A DNA stretch of 64,000 bases from Ignatzschineria ureiclastica. Lineage in GTDB: Bacteria; Pseudomonadota; Gammaproteobacteria; Cardiobacteriales; Wohlfahrtiimonadaceae. The stretch spans positions 62,001 through 126,000 of the forward strand of contig NZ_QEWQ01000004.1 in the NCBI RefSeq assembly GCF_003121845.1, given 5' to 3'. Shown here piece after piece: positions 55,013-63,994 of this stretch. The stretch's first letter is position 1. The number at the start of each line of letters is the position of its first letter. The notes below the pieces were generated by a model, which saw only the letters and a program-made list of their open reading frames with translations, did no database searches and had not been told where the DNA came from. The position numbers and the translations under genes were made by a program.

Positions 55013-55846
55013 ATGAATGAAACAGTTGCCATTATGCTTTTAGGCATTGTGACAGTGCTCATTGTCAGCTTAATTTTGCATAAGCTTTTAAGATTTACAC
55101 CGCTTCAGGCTGCAAGTATTACCGCATTGATGGGAATTGCAGTCATTGTTCCTTTCTCTATTTTACGTTGGCGGGGAGGAGATGTATTTACCCTCTATGT
55201 GACCTGTAACTTAATGACCTCATTTGCCTATTATTTGATTAGTTCGGGGGGAATGAAGAGTCTAAAAGGCAAAGATGGCAAACGGATGCATTGGGCACCG
55301 ATTACTATTTTTGGCTTCTTTCTTGTACTAACTATTCAAAATGGCGCTTTCGTTGTTATGGCAGAGAAAGGGCTTATTTTTAAGAGTAACAAAGAAGACT
55401 CATTTGTGAGCACTCGTTTCCCTGGAGAGGTTCCGAATGCTTATCAAAAGAAAGAAGCTTATTACAATGCTTATCAGAAGCGTTTAGCAGAGCAACAAGC
55501 GCGTGGTTGGCAGGTTAAATTTGGTTTTGCAAACACCCCCTATGCGAATGAAGAGAACTTTTTTGTAGTACAATTATTGGATAAAGAGGGAAACCCAATT
55601 GATGGTGCTGAAATTTCTGCAGAGTTTTTCCGTTCGGCAGAGCAAGAGCTCAATAGAACTTATAACTTAGAGATGGTAGAGCCAGGTCTCTACTCAATTC
55701 CTATTCTTTTAGAGCGCGTTGGACCTTGGGGGTTAGATCTTGATATTATTCGCGGTGATGATACACACGAAGTGGTTGGACGAACGCTTGTCAATTGCCC
55801 GCCGGGAACTGAGTGTGAGTTAGAATCAAAATTACGTGTACATTAA
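55013..55846 (+). CDS. ccoH: FixH/CcoH-family protein with extra N-terminal membrane region
   Basis: A 277-residue protein. The C-terminal part (about 95-277) resembles FixH/CcoH, a cbb3 assembly factor: one membrane helix, then a periplasmic beta domain (PYANEENFFVVQLLDKEGNPIDGAEISAEFFR and GPWGLDLDI). CcoH is normally about 150-170 residues. Here about 90 residues with three further hydrophobic segments precede it (MNETVAIMLLGIVTVLIVSL onward). The gene lies between ccoG and ccoI, the usual ccoH position, which supports the assignment. The role of the N-terminal region is unknown. Confidence 0.8.
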   Translation: MNETVAIMLLGIVTVLIVSLILHKLLRFTPLQAASITALMGIAVIVPFSILRWRGGDVFTLYVTCNLMTSFAYYLISSGGMKSLKGKDGKRMHWAPITIFGFFLVLTIQNGAFVVMAEKGLIFKSNKEDSFVSTRFPGEVPNAYQKKEAYYNAYQKRLAEQQARGWQVKFGFANTPYANEENFFVVQLLDKEGNPIDGAEISAEFFRSAEQELNRTYNLEMVEPGLYSIPILLERVGPWGLDLDIIRGDDTHEVVGRTLVNCPPGTECELESKLRVH

Positions 55847-55863
55847 TCGCGTTGTAAAATAGC

Positions 55864-55886
55864 AAAAGGGCAGTAATGCTCTTTTT
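55864..55886 (+). terminator. Candidate terminator after ccoH
   Basis: AAAAGGGC (55864-55871) pairs with GCTCTTTT (55878-55885) with one G-T wobble, followed by a T-run. It may separate ccoH from ccoI. Confidence 0.55.
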
Positions 55887-55911
55887 CTGTTTATAAAGAA
55901 ATAAAGTGACA

Positions 55912-55964
55912 AATAATCAAACAATAATCAAACAATAATCACGCAACCACGCAATTACGCAATA
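55912..55964. repeat. Two adjacent short tandem arrays before ccoI
   Basis: An 11-bp unit AATAATCAAAC occurs nearly three times (55912-55941). It is followed at once by an 8-bp unit ACGCAATT occurring three times (55941-55964). Both are degenerate only at single bases. No function is evident. Confidence 0.75.
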
Positions 55965-56071
55965 CGTAATAAATAAGTTGTAGCTTAAAGTGATTGAATT
56001 GATAAGAAAAGAATATTGATTTCGAATTCATAAAGTCGATGAGATGCAATGAATGAAAAGGGCAAAAGGGT

Positions 56072-58549
56072 ATGACAGGAACAGCAAAAGAACGAATCTC
56101 TTGTTACCATTGCGAATTACCGATCACCGGTAAAGCGCCATTTACAGCAGAAATACAGGGCGTTGCGCAACCGATGTGTTGTGCCGGCTGTAAAGCGGTT
56201 GCGGAGATGATCGATCAATCGGGGTTGACCCGTTATTATGATTTTCGGTCAGAAGCTGCTGTACGTCCTGAAACTGCGATGAATTTGATTCCTGAATCAT
56301 TAAAGCAAGAGATGCATTTTTATGATCATCCTGATATAGCAACCCAATTTATTGCAAAATCCACTGATAAAGAGGGGAAAACGGTTGCAAATGCATATCT
56401 GATTATTGATAAAATGACCTGTGCTGCTTGCGCTTGGTTGATTGAAAATAGTGTCAAGCGACTAGAGGGCGTTGAACGTTTTGATATTAATCTGACCACT
56501 CATAGAGCGCATTTAACTTTTGATCCGGCGAAGATCAAAATTTCAGAAATTTTGCTAGAGATCTTAGCGCTCGGTTATCAAGGAACCCCTTATGATGAGC
56601 AATTAGAACAGAAAAGGCTCAAAAAAGAGTGGCGTTCACTATTGATGGAGTTTGGAATTGCGGCGCTCTTTTCTATGCAGGTTATGACCATTTCTGTTGC
56701 GCTCTATTTTGGTTATTACTCAGGGGATATGTCTGAGAGTTCCTACTCATTACTACGTTGGTTTAGCCTCTTTGCGACAATTCCTTGCGCAACTTATTCA
56801 AGTCGTAGCTTCTATAAAGCCGCTTACTATGATCTTAAAAATAAGCGATTAACGATGAATGTGAATATCTCAATTGCGGTGATTGCAGGCACATTATGGA
56901 GCGCTTATAACACCGTGATGGGGATTGGCGAAACCTACTATGAGGGCGTGACGATGTTTGTCTTTTTACTGCTCGGAGCTAGAGTATTAGAGACAAGCGC
57001 ACGCCATAAATCATTACTAATCTCTGATGATATCTTAAAATTAAAACCCAATTTTGCTGAGCGCATTATGGCAGATGGCTCGCTGGAATTAGTGGCGACT
57101 AATCGGCTTGCTGTGGGGGATCAATTGATGATTAAACCCGGCGATAGTATTCCCGTTGACGGTGTTTTACTCGATCAGATTGCGATGGTGGATGAGTCTC
57201 TATTATCGGGGGAGAGTCTACCGGTGGAAAAACATCGGGGAGATGCGCTGATCGGTGGTTCGGTGAACTATGAGCAACCGCTCAAAATGGAAGTCACTAC
57301 GGTCGGTGCCGAGACAGTCTTGTCACAGATGACTCGTTTAATTGACCGTTCAATGAGTGAAAAGCCGAAGATTGCTAAACTAGCTGATATTATCTCGACT
57401 TACTTTGTTTTAGGACTGCTTATCTGTTGTGTGGTGACATTTGCGATTTGGTACTATCTTGATGGTGCTTCACAAGCGTTTGCCGTAACTTTAGCAGTAT
57501 TAGTGGTATCTTGTCCTTGCGCCTTAGCCTTAGCAACGCCCTCAGCATTAAGTGCCGGGAATCAAGCGATTATTGAGAAGGGCTTAATTGCGACCCGCGC
57601 CGGCGCACTCGAGACATTAGGGAAAGTGACCGACATCGTTTTTGATAAGACTGGAACATTGACAGAAGGTCGCTTGACGATTAATGAAGTGATCTCATTT
57701 ACGGATCAATATAGTGAATTTGAATTGCATCAAATTGCGGCAACTTTAGAGGCCTCTTCTAATCATCCGATCGCCTCAGGGTTTAGCCAATGGGCTTATG
57801 AAAATGAAGCTCAGCTTCTACCTTTGACGCATTTACATCATACTGTGGGGCGCGGCATTAGTGGGGAGATTAATGGTGTTACTTATAAAATTGGTCGATT
57901 AGATTGGTTTGATCTTAGCGCTTTTACTGAAAATCAACAGCGGTTTGGCGATGGCGTTTGGATTGGTTTAGGGGTTGAGAATCAATTATTAATGGCGTTT
58001 TCGCTCTTAGATCATCTCAAATCGGATACTGTTGAAGTGGTGCAGGCACTGCGTCATCAAGGTTATCGTTTACATATATTAAGTGGTGACCGTCAAGCAA
58101 CGGTGAATCTCTTTAATGAGCGCTTAGGGATTGAAGTTGCAAAAGGTGATCTATTGCCTGAAGATAAGCTCGATTATGTCGCAACACTACAAGCGAATGG
58201 GGCGGTTGTTTCGATGCTTGGGGATGGAATTAATGATGGGCCGGTATTAGCGAAAGCCGATGTATCTATTGCAATTGGGCAAGGTGCTTTATTAGCACAA
58301 TCTACAGCAGATATGATTTTAATGAGCGATCAGCATTTAACGCCCTTGACAGAAGGGCTTAAGATCGCGAAGCGTACTGATAAAATTATTACGCAAAATC
58401 TCTTTTGGGCGTTATTATATAACATTGTGGCGATTCCTTGTGCGATGAGCGGTTTTGTTTTACCGTGGATGGCGGCACTTGGAATGAGCTTGAGTTCACT
58501 GATTGTAGTTGGGAATACCTTAAGAATAAGGGAGGGACGTAAAGAATGA
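56072..58549 (+). CDS. ccoI: Copper-translocating P-type ATPase CcoI (FixI type)
   Basis: An 825-residue CopA2-type P1B-ATPase that supplies copper for cbb3 assembly. The N-terminal cysteine region has CYHCELPITG and MCCAGCKAV. A heavy-metal domain follows with MTCAACAW. The membrane metal site is SCPCALALATPSA, the phosphorylation motif is FDKTGTLTEG, and the hinge is MLGDGINDGPVLAKADVSIA. The 3' end overlaps ccoS by four bases. It is distinguished from copper-detoxifying CopA by the ccoG-H-I-S context. Confidence 0.95.
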   Translation: MTGTAKERISCYHCELPITGKAPFTAEIQGVAQPMCCAGCKAVAEMIDQSGLTRYYDFRSEAAVRPETAMNLIPESLKQEMHFYDHPDIATQFIAKSTDKEGKTVANAYLIIDKMTCAACAWLIENSVKRLEGVERFDINLTTHRAHLTFDPAKIKISEILLEILALGYQGTPYDEQLEQKRLKKEWRSLLMEFGIAALFSMQVMTISVALYFGYYSGDMSESSYSLLRWFSLFATIPCATYSSRSFYKAAYYDLKNKRLTMNVNISIAVIAGTLWSAYNTVMGIGETYYEGVTMFVFLLLGARVLETSARHKSLLISDDILKLKPNFAERIMADGSLELVATNRLAVGDQLMIKPGDSIPVDGVLLDQIAMVDESLLSGESLPVEKHRGDALIGGSVNYEQPLKMEVTTVGAETVLSQMTRLIDRSMSEKPKIAKLADIISTYFVLGLLICCVVTFAIWYYLDGASQAFAVTLAVLVVSCPCALALATPSALSAGNQAIIEKGLIATRAGALETLGKVTDIVFDKTGTLTEGRLTINEVISFTDQYSEFELHQIAATLEASSNHPIASGFSQWAYENEAQLLPLTHLHHTVGRGISGEINGVTYKIGRLDWFDLSAFTENQQRFGDGVWIGLGVENQLLMAFSLLDHLKSDTVEVVQALRHQGYRLHILSGDRQATVNLFNERLGIEVAKGDLLPEDKLDYVATLQANGAVVSMLGDGINDGPVLAKADVSIAIGQGALLAQSTADMILMSDQHLTPLTEGLKIAKRTDKIITQNLFWALLYNIVAIPCAMSGFVLPWMAALGMSLSSLIVVGNTLRIREGRKE

Positions 58550-58827
58550 TGAGCACACTATTTATCTTACTGCCATTGACATTAGCAGGAATGGTTGCAG
58601 CAGGATATGCTTTCATTTGGGCGGTTCGATCTGATCAATTTGATGATATGGAAGGACCGGCGCATCAAATTCTATTCGATGAAGATATTCGTCCTCTAAA
58701 GCAAGATGACTTAAAGGATAAGACTGCAGATGTCACAAAAGATCTCGCAGATGATGCCACTTCAATGTCCACTACAGATGTTATAAATTCAGAGAATCAA
58801 AATAGTAGCGAACAAGAGAAACACTAA
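58546..58827 (+). CDS. ccoS: cbb3 oxidase maturation protein CcoS
   Basis: A 93-residue single-pass membrane protein required for cofactor insertion into cbb3 oxidase. The N-terminal helix is followed by FIWAVRSDQFDDMEGPAHQILFDED, the CcoS signature. The remaining residues are an acidic, poorly conserved tail, making it longer than most CcoS (about 50-70 residues). Its ATG overlaps the ccoI stop. Confidence 0.93.
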   Translation: MMSTLFILLPLTLAGMVAAGYAFIWAVRSDQFDDMEGPAHQILFDEDIRPLKQDDLKDKTADVTKDLADDATSMSTTDVINSENQNSSEQEKH

Positions 58828-58851
58828 AAACTTCAGCAAAAAGGGAAAAAG

Positions 58852-59139
58852 ATGAAGATAGATCATAAGACAGTTGAGTGGTTAGCTTATTTAGCCCACT
58901 TACACATTGATGAAGATAAAGTAATGTCTCAACAGATCCGCCTTGAAAATATGGCCGAAGTGATCCGCGATATTAGAACGGTTGATACAGAAGGTGTTGC
59001 GCCGATGACGAATCCTTTTGATGCAACATTAACGCTTCGAGCGGATGTTGTCACTGTCAAAAATGAGCGCGATGAGTTACAAAAGCTTTCTCAAAGTGTT
59101 GAAAATGGCCTTTATCTCGTACCACAAGTTCTTGATTAA
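58852..59139 (+). CDS. gatC: Asp-tRNA(Asn)/Glu-tRNA(Gln) amidotransferase subunit C
   Basis: The 95-residue stabilising subunit of GatCAB. VEWLAYLAHLHIDEDKV and the later VAPMTNPFD-LRADVV are family motifs. It lies 24 bases after ccoS and 213 bases before gatA. GatCAB forms Asn-tRNA or Gln-tRNA by transamidation, implying that AsnRS and/or GlnRS may be absent from this organism. Confidence 0.94.
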   Translation: MKIDHKTVEWLAYLAHLHIDEDKVMSQQIRLENMAEVIRDIRTVDTEGVAPMTNPFDATLTLRADVVTVKNERDELQKLSQSVENGLYLVPQVLD

Positions 59140-59352
59140 GATTTTCAGTGAATACTGTTTGCAAGGGTAGATAAGCTTCAATCACTTATTCTTCAATTAT
59201 CTTTACTGATTGATTATGAAAGGGATTTAAAAGAAAATCTACCAAAGTATAATCTCATACGCGTATTATCGACATCGTAATAGAGAGTGATAGGTAATAA
59301 TCAAAGCGTGCAATAATGAGGTTAAAACATTTAGATTAAAAAAGAGTATATT

Positions 59353-60804
59353 ATGCATACACAGACAATTTCTGAACTTCGTCAACAATTAGATCGTGGC
59401 GAGGTTTCTGCTACTGAGGTAGCCTCTTATTTTCAACAACGAATTGAAACTTTAGAGCCGAAGCTCAATAGCTTTATTACAACCACTTTTGATAGCGCAC
59501 AAGCGGAAGCAAAAGCCGCTGATGAAGCAATGGCTAAAAAAGAGACAGCTCTTTTAACGGGCGTTCCTATTGCCCATAAAGATTTGATCTCTACAAAAGG
59601 CGTTTTAACAACGGCAGCGTCTAAAATGTTGAGTAATTATGCGCCCCCTTTTGATGCCACGATTGTAGAGAATTTGCGAGCACAAGGTGCGGTCTCATTT
59701 GGTAAAGTAAATATGGATGAGTTTGCGATGGGCTCAACCGGTAAAACAAGTTTTTACGGCGTTACCAATAATCCTTGGAATACAGATCACGTAGCCGGCG
59801 GTTCATCAAGTGGTTCGGCAGCAGCAGTAGCGGCAGGATTAGTATTAGCAGCAACGGGTTCAGATACGGGTGGATCTATTCGTCAACCGGCAAGTTTCTG
59901 TGGTGTTACAGGGATTAAACCCACTTATGGTCGCGTTTCTCGTTTTGGAATGATCGCTTTTGCATCATCCCTTGACCAAGGCGGTGTTTTAGCGAAAAGT
60001 GCGGAAGATTGTGCAATCGTGCTTGAGGGAATGTCAGGCTATGATCCCAAAGATCCTACTTCTGCAAACCGAGAATTGCCGGCATTTTCTAAAATGCTCG
60101 ATCTTTCTCTTAAAGGAATCAAAATTGCATTACCACGCGCTTTCTTCGATTGTGGTTTAGATGCGGCGACAGCAAAAGCGATTGATGAGACGCTTGCAAT
60201 CTATCGCCAACTCGGTGCGGAGTTTGTAGAAGTAGATCTTAAGTATCACGATCTTGTTACCCCGGTTTATTATGTGGTTGCGCCGGCAGAAGCGGCGAGT
60301 AACCTTTCTCGATTTGATGGCATTCGTTATGGCTATCGTGCGGAGAATGTGCAAAATCTAGAAGAGCTCTATGATCGCACACGTACAGAAGGTTTTGGGC
60401 AAGAGGTGAAGAGCCGTATTTTAATGGGGACTTATGCGAAGACGGAAGTTCTCTATCAAGATTTCTTTATTAAAGGGCAGAAAGTTCGCCGCTTAATCGC
60501 CAATGAATATCAGGAAATTTTAAAAGAGGTGGACTTCATCGCAGGACCTACCGTTGCTGGCGGAGCTTTTAGTAAAGATCATAAAGCTTCTAGTATTCAA
60601 AACTCACTGTTTGATGCAAACTTGATTGGTGCAAACTTGGCAGGTTTACCTGCATTAAGTCATCCTATGGGAATGAGTAATAATATGCCGGTTGGATTCC
60701 AATTAATTGGTAGAGCATTTGATGAGGCGCGGTTATTAGCCGCTGCACACCAATATCAATTGAATAGTGATTGGCATAAAAAACGCCCAGCAGACTTCGC
60801 TTAA
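59353..60804 (+). CDS. gatA: Asp-tRNA(Asn)/Glu-tRNA(Gln) amidotransferase subunit A
   Basis: The glutamine-hydrolysing amidase subunit, 483 residues. The Ser-cisSer-Lys triad is visible as Lys in IAHKDLIS, Ser in GGSSSGSAAAVAAG and the nucleophile Ser in GSDTGGSIRQPASFCG. It supplies ammonia through a channel to GatB. It lies between gatC and gatB. Confidence 0.97.
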   Translation: MHTQTISELRQQLDRGEVSATEVASYFQQRIETLEPKLNSFITTTFDSAQAEAKAADEAMAKKETALLTGVPIAHKDLISTKGVLTTAASKMLSNYAPPFDATIVENLRAQGAVSFGKVNMDEFAMGSTGKTSFYGVTNNPWNTDHVAGGSSSGSAAAVAAGLVLAATGSDTGGSIRQPASFCGVTGIKPTYGRVSRFGMIAFASSLDQGGVLAKSAEDCAIVLEGMSGYDPKDPTSANRELPAFSKMLDLSLKGIKIALPRAFFDCGLDAATAKAIDETLAIYRQLGAEFVEVDLKYHDLVTPVYYVVAPAEAASNLSRFDGIRYGYRAENVQNLEELYDRTRTEGFGQEVKSRILMGTYAKTEVLYQDFFIKGQKVRRLIANEYQEILKEVDFIAGPTVAGGAFSKDHKASSIQNSLFDANLIGANLAGLPALSHPMGMSNNMPVGFQLIGRAFDEARLLAAAHQYQLNSDWHKKRPADFA

Positions 60805-60942
60805 AACGAAGCTAGGAATGTTAATCGAGCTATTAAAATAGAGTGAACTAAGTAGTAACGCATATATGCACACAATATATACATAATATTGGTATTACTA
60901 CAAATGATCGCGCTCAATAAGAGAGCGCAAAAAGGATGACAA

Positions 60943-62367
60943 ATGAGTTGGGAAATTGTAATTGGACTAGAAGTCCATACTCAGTTAACGACAAAAACGA
61001 AATTATTTTCGGGTACGAGCACACTTTATGGACAGCCACCGAATACACAAGCCGGTATCTTTGATATCGCTTTACCAGGTGTGTTACCGCTTTTAAATGA
61101 TGCCGTCATTGATAAGGCTATTCGTCTTGCGATTGCGACCAATGCAAATGTTGAACGCCGGACAATCTTTGAACGTAAACACTATTTTTACCCTGATTTA
61201 CCAAAAGGTTATCAAACAAGTCAGCTGGATGCACCAATCGTCTATGATGGTCATTTAATGATTGAGACTGAAAATGGCCCTAAAAAGATTCGGATTAATC
61301 GCGCACATTTAGAAGAAGATGCGGGAAGTTCTCGTCACGGAGAAGTACCGGGAATGACCGGCATTGATCTGAATCGTGCAGGAACGCCGTTACTGGAGAT
61401 CGTAACCGAGCCTGATATTAGCTCTGCGGAGGAAGCCATTAGCTATTTACGCCAATTACATCAAATTGTGACTTGGCTTGATATTAGTGATGGGAATATG
61501 CAGGAAGGATCATTCCGCTGTGATGCAAACGTTTCTGTACGCCGTCCTGGCGGACCTTTAGGAACACGGACCGAGCTTAAAAACATTAACTCATTCCGCT
61601 TCATTGAGCAGGCCATTAATTATGAAGTGGCTCGTCAAATTAAGATCTTAGAATCAGGAGGCTCGATTGTTCAAGAAACTCGCCTCTATGATCCTGACAA
61701 GAACGAGACACGTTCAATGCGTGCCAAAGAGGAAGCGAATGATTACCGTTACTTCCACGATCCGGATCTTTTACCGATCATTATCTCAGAAGAGCGTATT
61801 GAAGCGGTTAAGGCGAACTTCCCATTAATGCCGGAAGCATTGAAATCAGTATTGATGGATAAATATGATCTGTCAGATTATGATGCTGGCATAATCGTCC
61901 AATCACGTGCAATGTCTAATTATTTCTTAGCATTATTAGCCTTTGATGTAGATGCGAAGAGCGCTGCTAACTGGTTATTAGGAGATGTTTCTGCTTACTT
62001 AAATGAGCAAGATATCACGATTGATGCTCTACCTGTGACTGCTGAACAGTTAGCAGGGCTCTTGACGAGAATTGCAGATAAAACAATCTCTAATAGCATT
62101 GCGAAAAAAGTCTTTACGTTAATGATTGAGCGTCAAGCAACAGCGGATGCAATTATTGAAGCGGAAGGTTTAAAACAAGTCACTGATACAGGTGCGATTG
62201 AAGCTTGGGTCGATGAAGTCATTGCCAAAAACCCAAAACAAGTAGAGCAATTCAAATCAGGACAGACAAAAATCTTAGGATTCTTTGTGGGTCAAGTGAT
62301 GAAATTGAGTCAAGGTAAGGCAGATCCTGCGGCTATTAATGCACTTATTTCTGAAAAGTTGAGCTAA
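60943..62367 (+). CDS. gatB: Asp-tRNA(Asn)/Glu-tRNA(Gln) amidotransferase subunit B
   Basis: The kinase/transamidase subunit that activates the misacylated tRNA. Signatures are GLEVHTQLTTKTKLFSG, RKHYFYPDLPKGYQTSQ, HLEEDAGSS and DFNRAGTPLLEIV-like DLNRAGTPLLEIVTEPD. The C-terminal YqeY/tail domain is present. It is 474 residues, with AGGATG before the ATG. Confidence 0.97.
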   Translation: MSWEIVIGLEVHTQLTTKTKLFSGTSTLYGQPPNTQAGIFDIALPGVLPLLNDAVIDKAIRLAIATNANVERRTIFERKHYFYPDLPKGYQTSQLDAPIVYDGHLMIETENGPKKIRINRAHLEEDAGSSRHGEVPGMTGIDLNRAGTPLLEIVTEPDISSAEEAISYLRQLHQIVTWLDISDGNMQEGSFRCDANVSVRRPGGPLGTRTELKNINSFRFIEQAINYEVARQIKILESGGSIVQETRLYDPDKNETRSMRAKEEANDYRYFHDPDLLPIIISEERIEAVKANFPLMPEALKSVLMDKYDLSDYDAGIIVQSRAMSNYFLALLAFDVDAKSAANWLLGDVSAYLNEQDITIDALPVTAEQLAGLLTRIADKTISNSIAKKVFTLMIERQATADAIIEAEGLKQVTDTGAIEAWVDEVIAKNPKQVEQFKSGQTKILGFFVGQVMKLSQGKADPAAINALISEKLS

Positions 62368-62492
62368 TAAGTGAATAAGTAGGACGTTTATTCACTTATA
62401 GTCCCAAATAGAGAAATAATTTGCATAAAATTCTATAAAAAGTGATGAAATAATTTCAAAAAGTCAATAAACGTCAATAATTTTCTACAAAG

Positions 62493-62530
62493 AAACCCTT
62501 AAATGTTAAAATAGCATTTGAGGGTTTTTT
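62493..62530 (+). terminator. Terminator of the gat operon
   Basis: AAACCCTTAAATG (62493-62505) and CATTTGAGGGTTT (62515-62527), with one T-G wobble, followed by a T-run. It lies about 125 bases after gatB. Confidence 0.87.
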
Positions 62531-62936
62531 ATTTTCTCTTTTTTATTCTCAAGATTTAAAATTTAAATCTGATGTTTTTTTGAGAGATAAAAATTATTTA
62601 GCAAAAATAGTTGTTAAAATTCAGTGTGTTATTTGGCTGAGTGTTCTTTTTATCTAATTTCTTATAGTTCTTATATAGTTAAAAAAAGAGAATTTTGTTA
62701 ATATTTGCTATACAATAAAAAATAGAAGTCAATTTTATTTGAATATATAAATAATTTTGTTATTATTTGTATGTAAAGTTTATTAAATTTATTAAAAGAT
62801 CAAAATTTAGTAAGCTTTCACAAAATAGTAATAATGTTTTATTGTTTTATTAATAATTGTTTTTACTATTCAATAGCAATATATTAATTATAATATTCAG
62901 CTTTTTAATTAATAATAACTTGTTGCCGACATATGT
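62531..62936. other. Very AT-rich non-coding block before the DeoR-family gene
   Basis: About 400 bases made almost entirely of A and T, clearly below the rest of the window in G+C, with no supported gene. It presumably holds the promoter of the regulator; several TATAAT-like stretches occur, so none can be chosen. It may be a nucleoid-protein target or a transfer boundary. Confidence 0.5.
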
Positions 62937-63023
62937 ATGAACTTTGGAAGTAATGAGCTTTGGAAGAGTTTTATATCTTCAAGATTAATTAAAAAGTTAG
63001 CAGAACAGAAAACGAGGCACGCT

Positions 63024-63785
63024 ATGATCCCCATAGAAAGACACGAAGCAATATTATCGGTAGTGGCAGAGAAAGGTATTGCCACCATTAATGAGTTGAT
63101 TGAGCTACTTGATGTATCTCATATGACTATTCGTCGAGATTTGCAGAAGCTGGAAAAGCAGGGGAAGGTGATCACTGTCTCTGGAGGTGTAAAAGCAGCT
63201 GAACGTCTCTCAACGGAACTATCACATAAAGTAAAAGAGACCATTAATGAGGATGGTAAACGACTCATTGGTGCCTTAGCCGCACAAGAAATTCCTGAAA
63301 ATAGCTGTATTTTCTTAGATTCTGGAACTACAACATTGGCCATTGCTCGCCAAATTAAAGATCGAGAAGATCTCACGATTATTACCAATGATTTTATCAT
63401 TATGTACTATCTGATCGAAAATGGCCGGGGTAAGTTGATTCATACAGGTGGCACAGTTTGTAATAAAACAAATTGTAGTATTGGTGAGAGCGCGGCGAGA
63501 GGGATTGAAAATTATCTCATTGATATTGCGTTTGTCTCTACAGCTTCTTGGGGGATCAAAGGAATTTCTACACCAACAGAAGATCGAGTTCCTATTAAAC
63601 GGATTTTACCTGATGTATCTAAACGCTTAATTTTGGTGGCAGATAATAGTAAATATGGCGCTGTAGCGACCTATCTAGCCTTACCAATTAGTGTATTTGA
63701 TACAATCATTACGGATAAATCACTTCCTACCGATATTACGATGATGCTACATAATCGCAACATCACGCTCATTACTGCTGAGTAG
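63024..63785 (+). CDS. DeoR-family transcriptional regulator
   Basis: A 254-residue DeoR/GlpR-type repressor. The N-terminal winged helix reads ERHEAILSVVAEKGIATINELIELLDVSHMTIRRDLQKLEKQGKV. The C-terminal sugar-phosphate-sensing domain has FLDSGTTTLAIARQI, TNDFIIMYYL, HTGGTV and SKYG, as expected. I chose the ATG at 63024, with GAGG six bases upstream; the frame stays open upstream to 62937 but that extension is not family-like. The controlled genes and ligand are outside the window or unknown. Confidence 0.92.
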   Translation: MIPIERHEAILSVVAEKGIATINELIELLDVSHMTIRRDLQKLEKQGKVITVSGGVKAAERLSTELSHKVKETINEDGKRLIGALAAQEIPENSCIFLDSGTTTLAIARQIKDREDLTIITNDFIIMYYLIENGRGKLIHTGGTVCNKTNCSIGESAARGIENYLIDIAFVSTASWGIKGISTPTEDRVPIKRILPDVSKRLILVADNSKYGAVATYLALPISVFDTIITDKSLPTDITMMLHNRNITLITAE

Positions 63786-63814
63786 CGATAAGATATCTCT
63801 ATCTGACCAGAACG

Positions 63815-63994
63815 TTACTCTGCTACTTGTAACCAATAGTAACGATATTGATCACGATAATCTTCAAGGCGAAGTTCTAATAGGGACTTCGCCTTTTTAT
63901 TTGTGTAATTAAAAAGGAGTGAGATCGTACTCTGATAGCTATTGTAAATGGGCTGCTGATAACGTTTCATAATTGCCTCAATTTTAGCGTTCAT
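63815..63994 (-). CDS. Possible C-terminal end of an unidentified gene
   Basis: An open minus-strand frame of at least 59 codons that continues to the window edge and ends at a TAA at 63817-63815. The translation (for example KRYQQPIYNSYQ and LELRLEDYRDQYRYYWLQ) is charged, aromatic and helical, unlike random sequence, but no family was recognised. The intrinsic terminator of the DeoR-family gene lies inside it, which is unusual and lowers confidence. The true start may be beyond 64000. Confidence 0.4.
   Translation of the reverse strand: MNAKIEAIMKRYQQPIYNSYQSTISLLFNYTNKKAKSLLELRLEDYRDQYRYYWLQVAE
63866..63898 (+). terminator. Intrinsic terminator after the DeoR-family gene
   Basis: AAGGCGAAGT (63866-63875) and ACTTCGCCTT (63886-63895) form a perfect 10-bp stem followed by a T-run, about 80 bases after the regulator stop. 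Confidence 0.85.
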
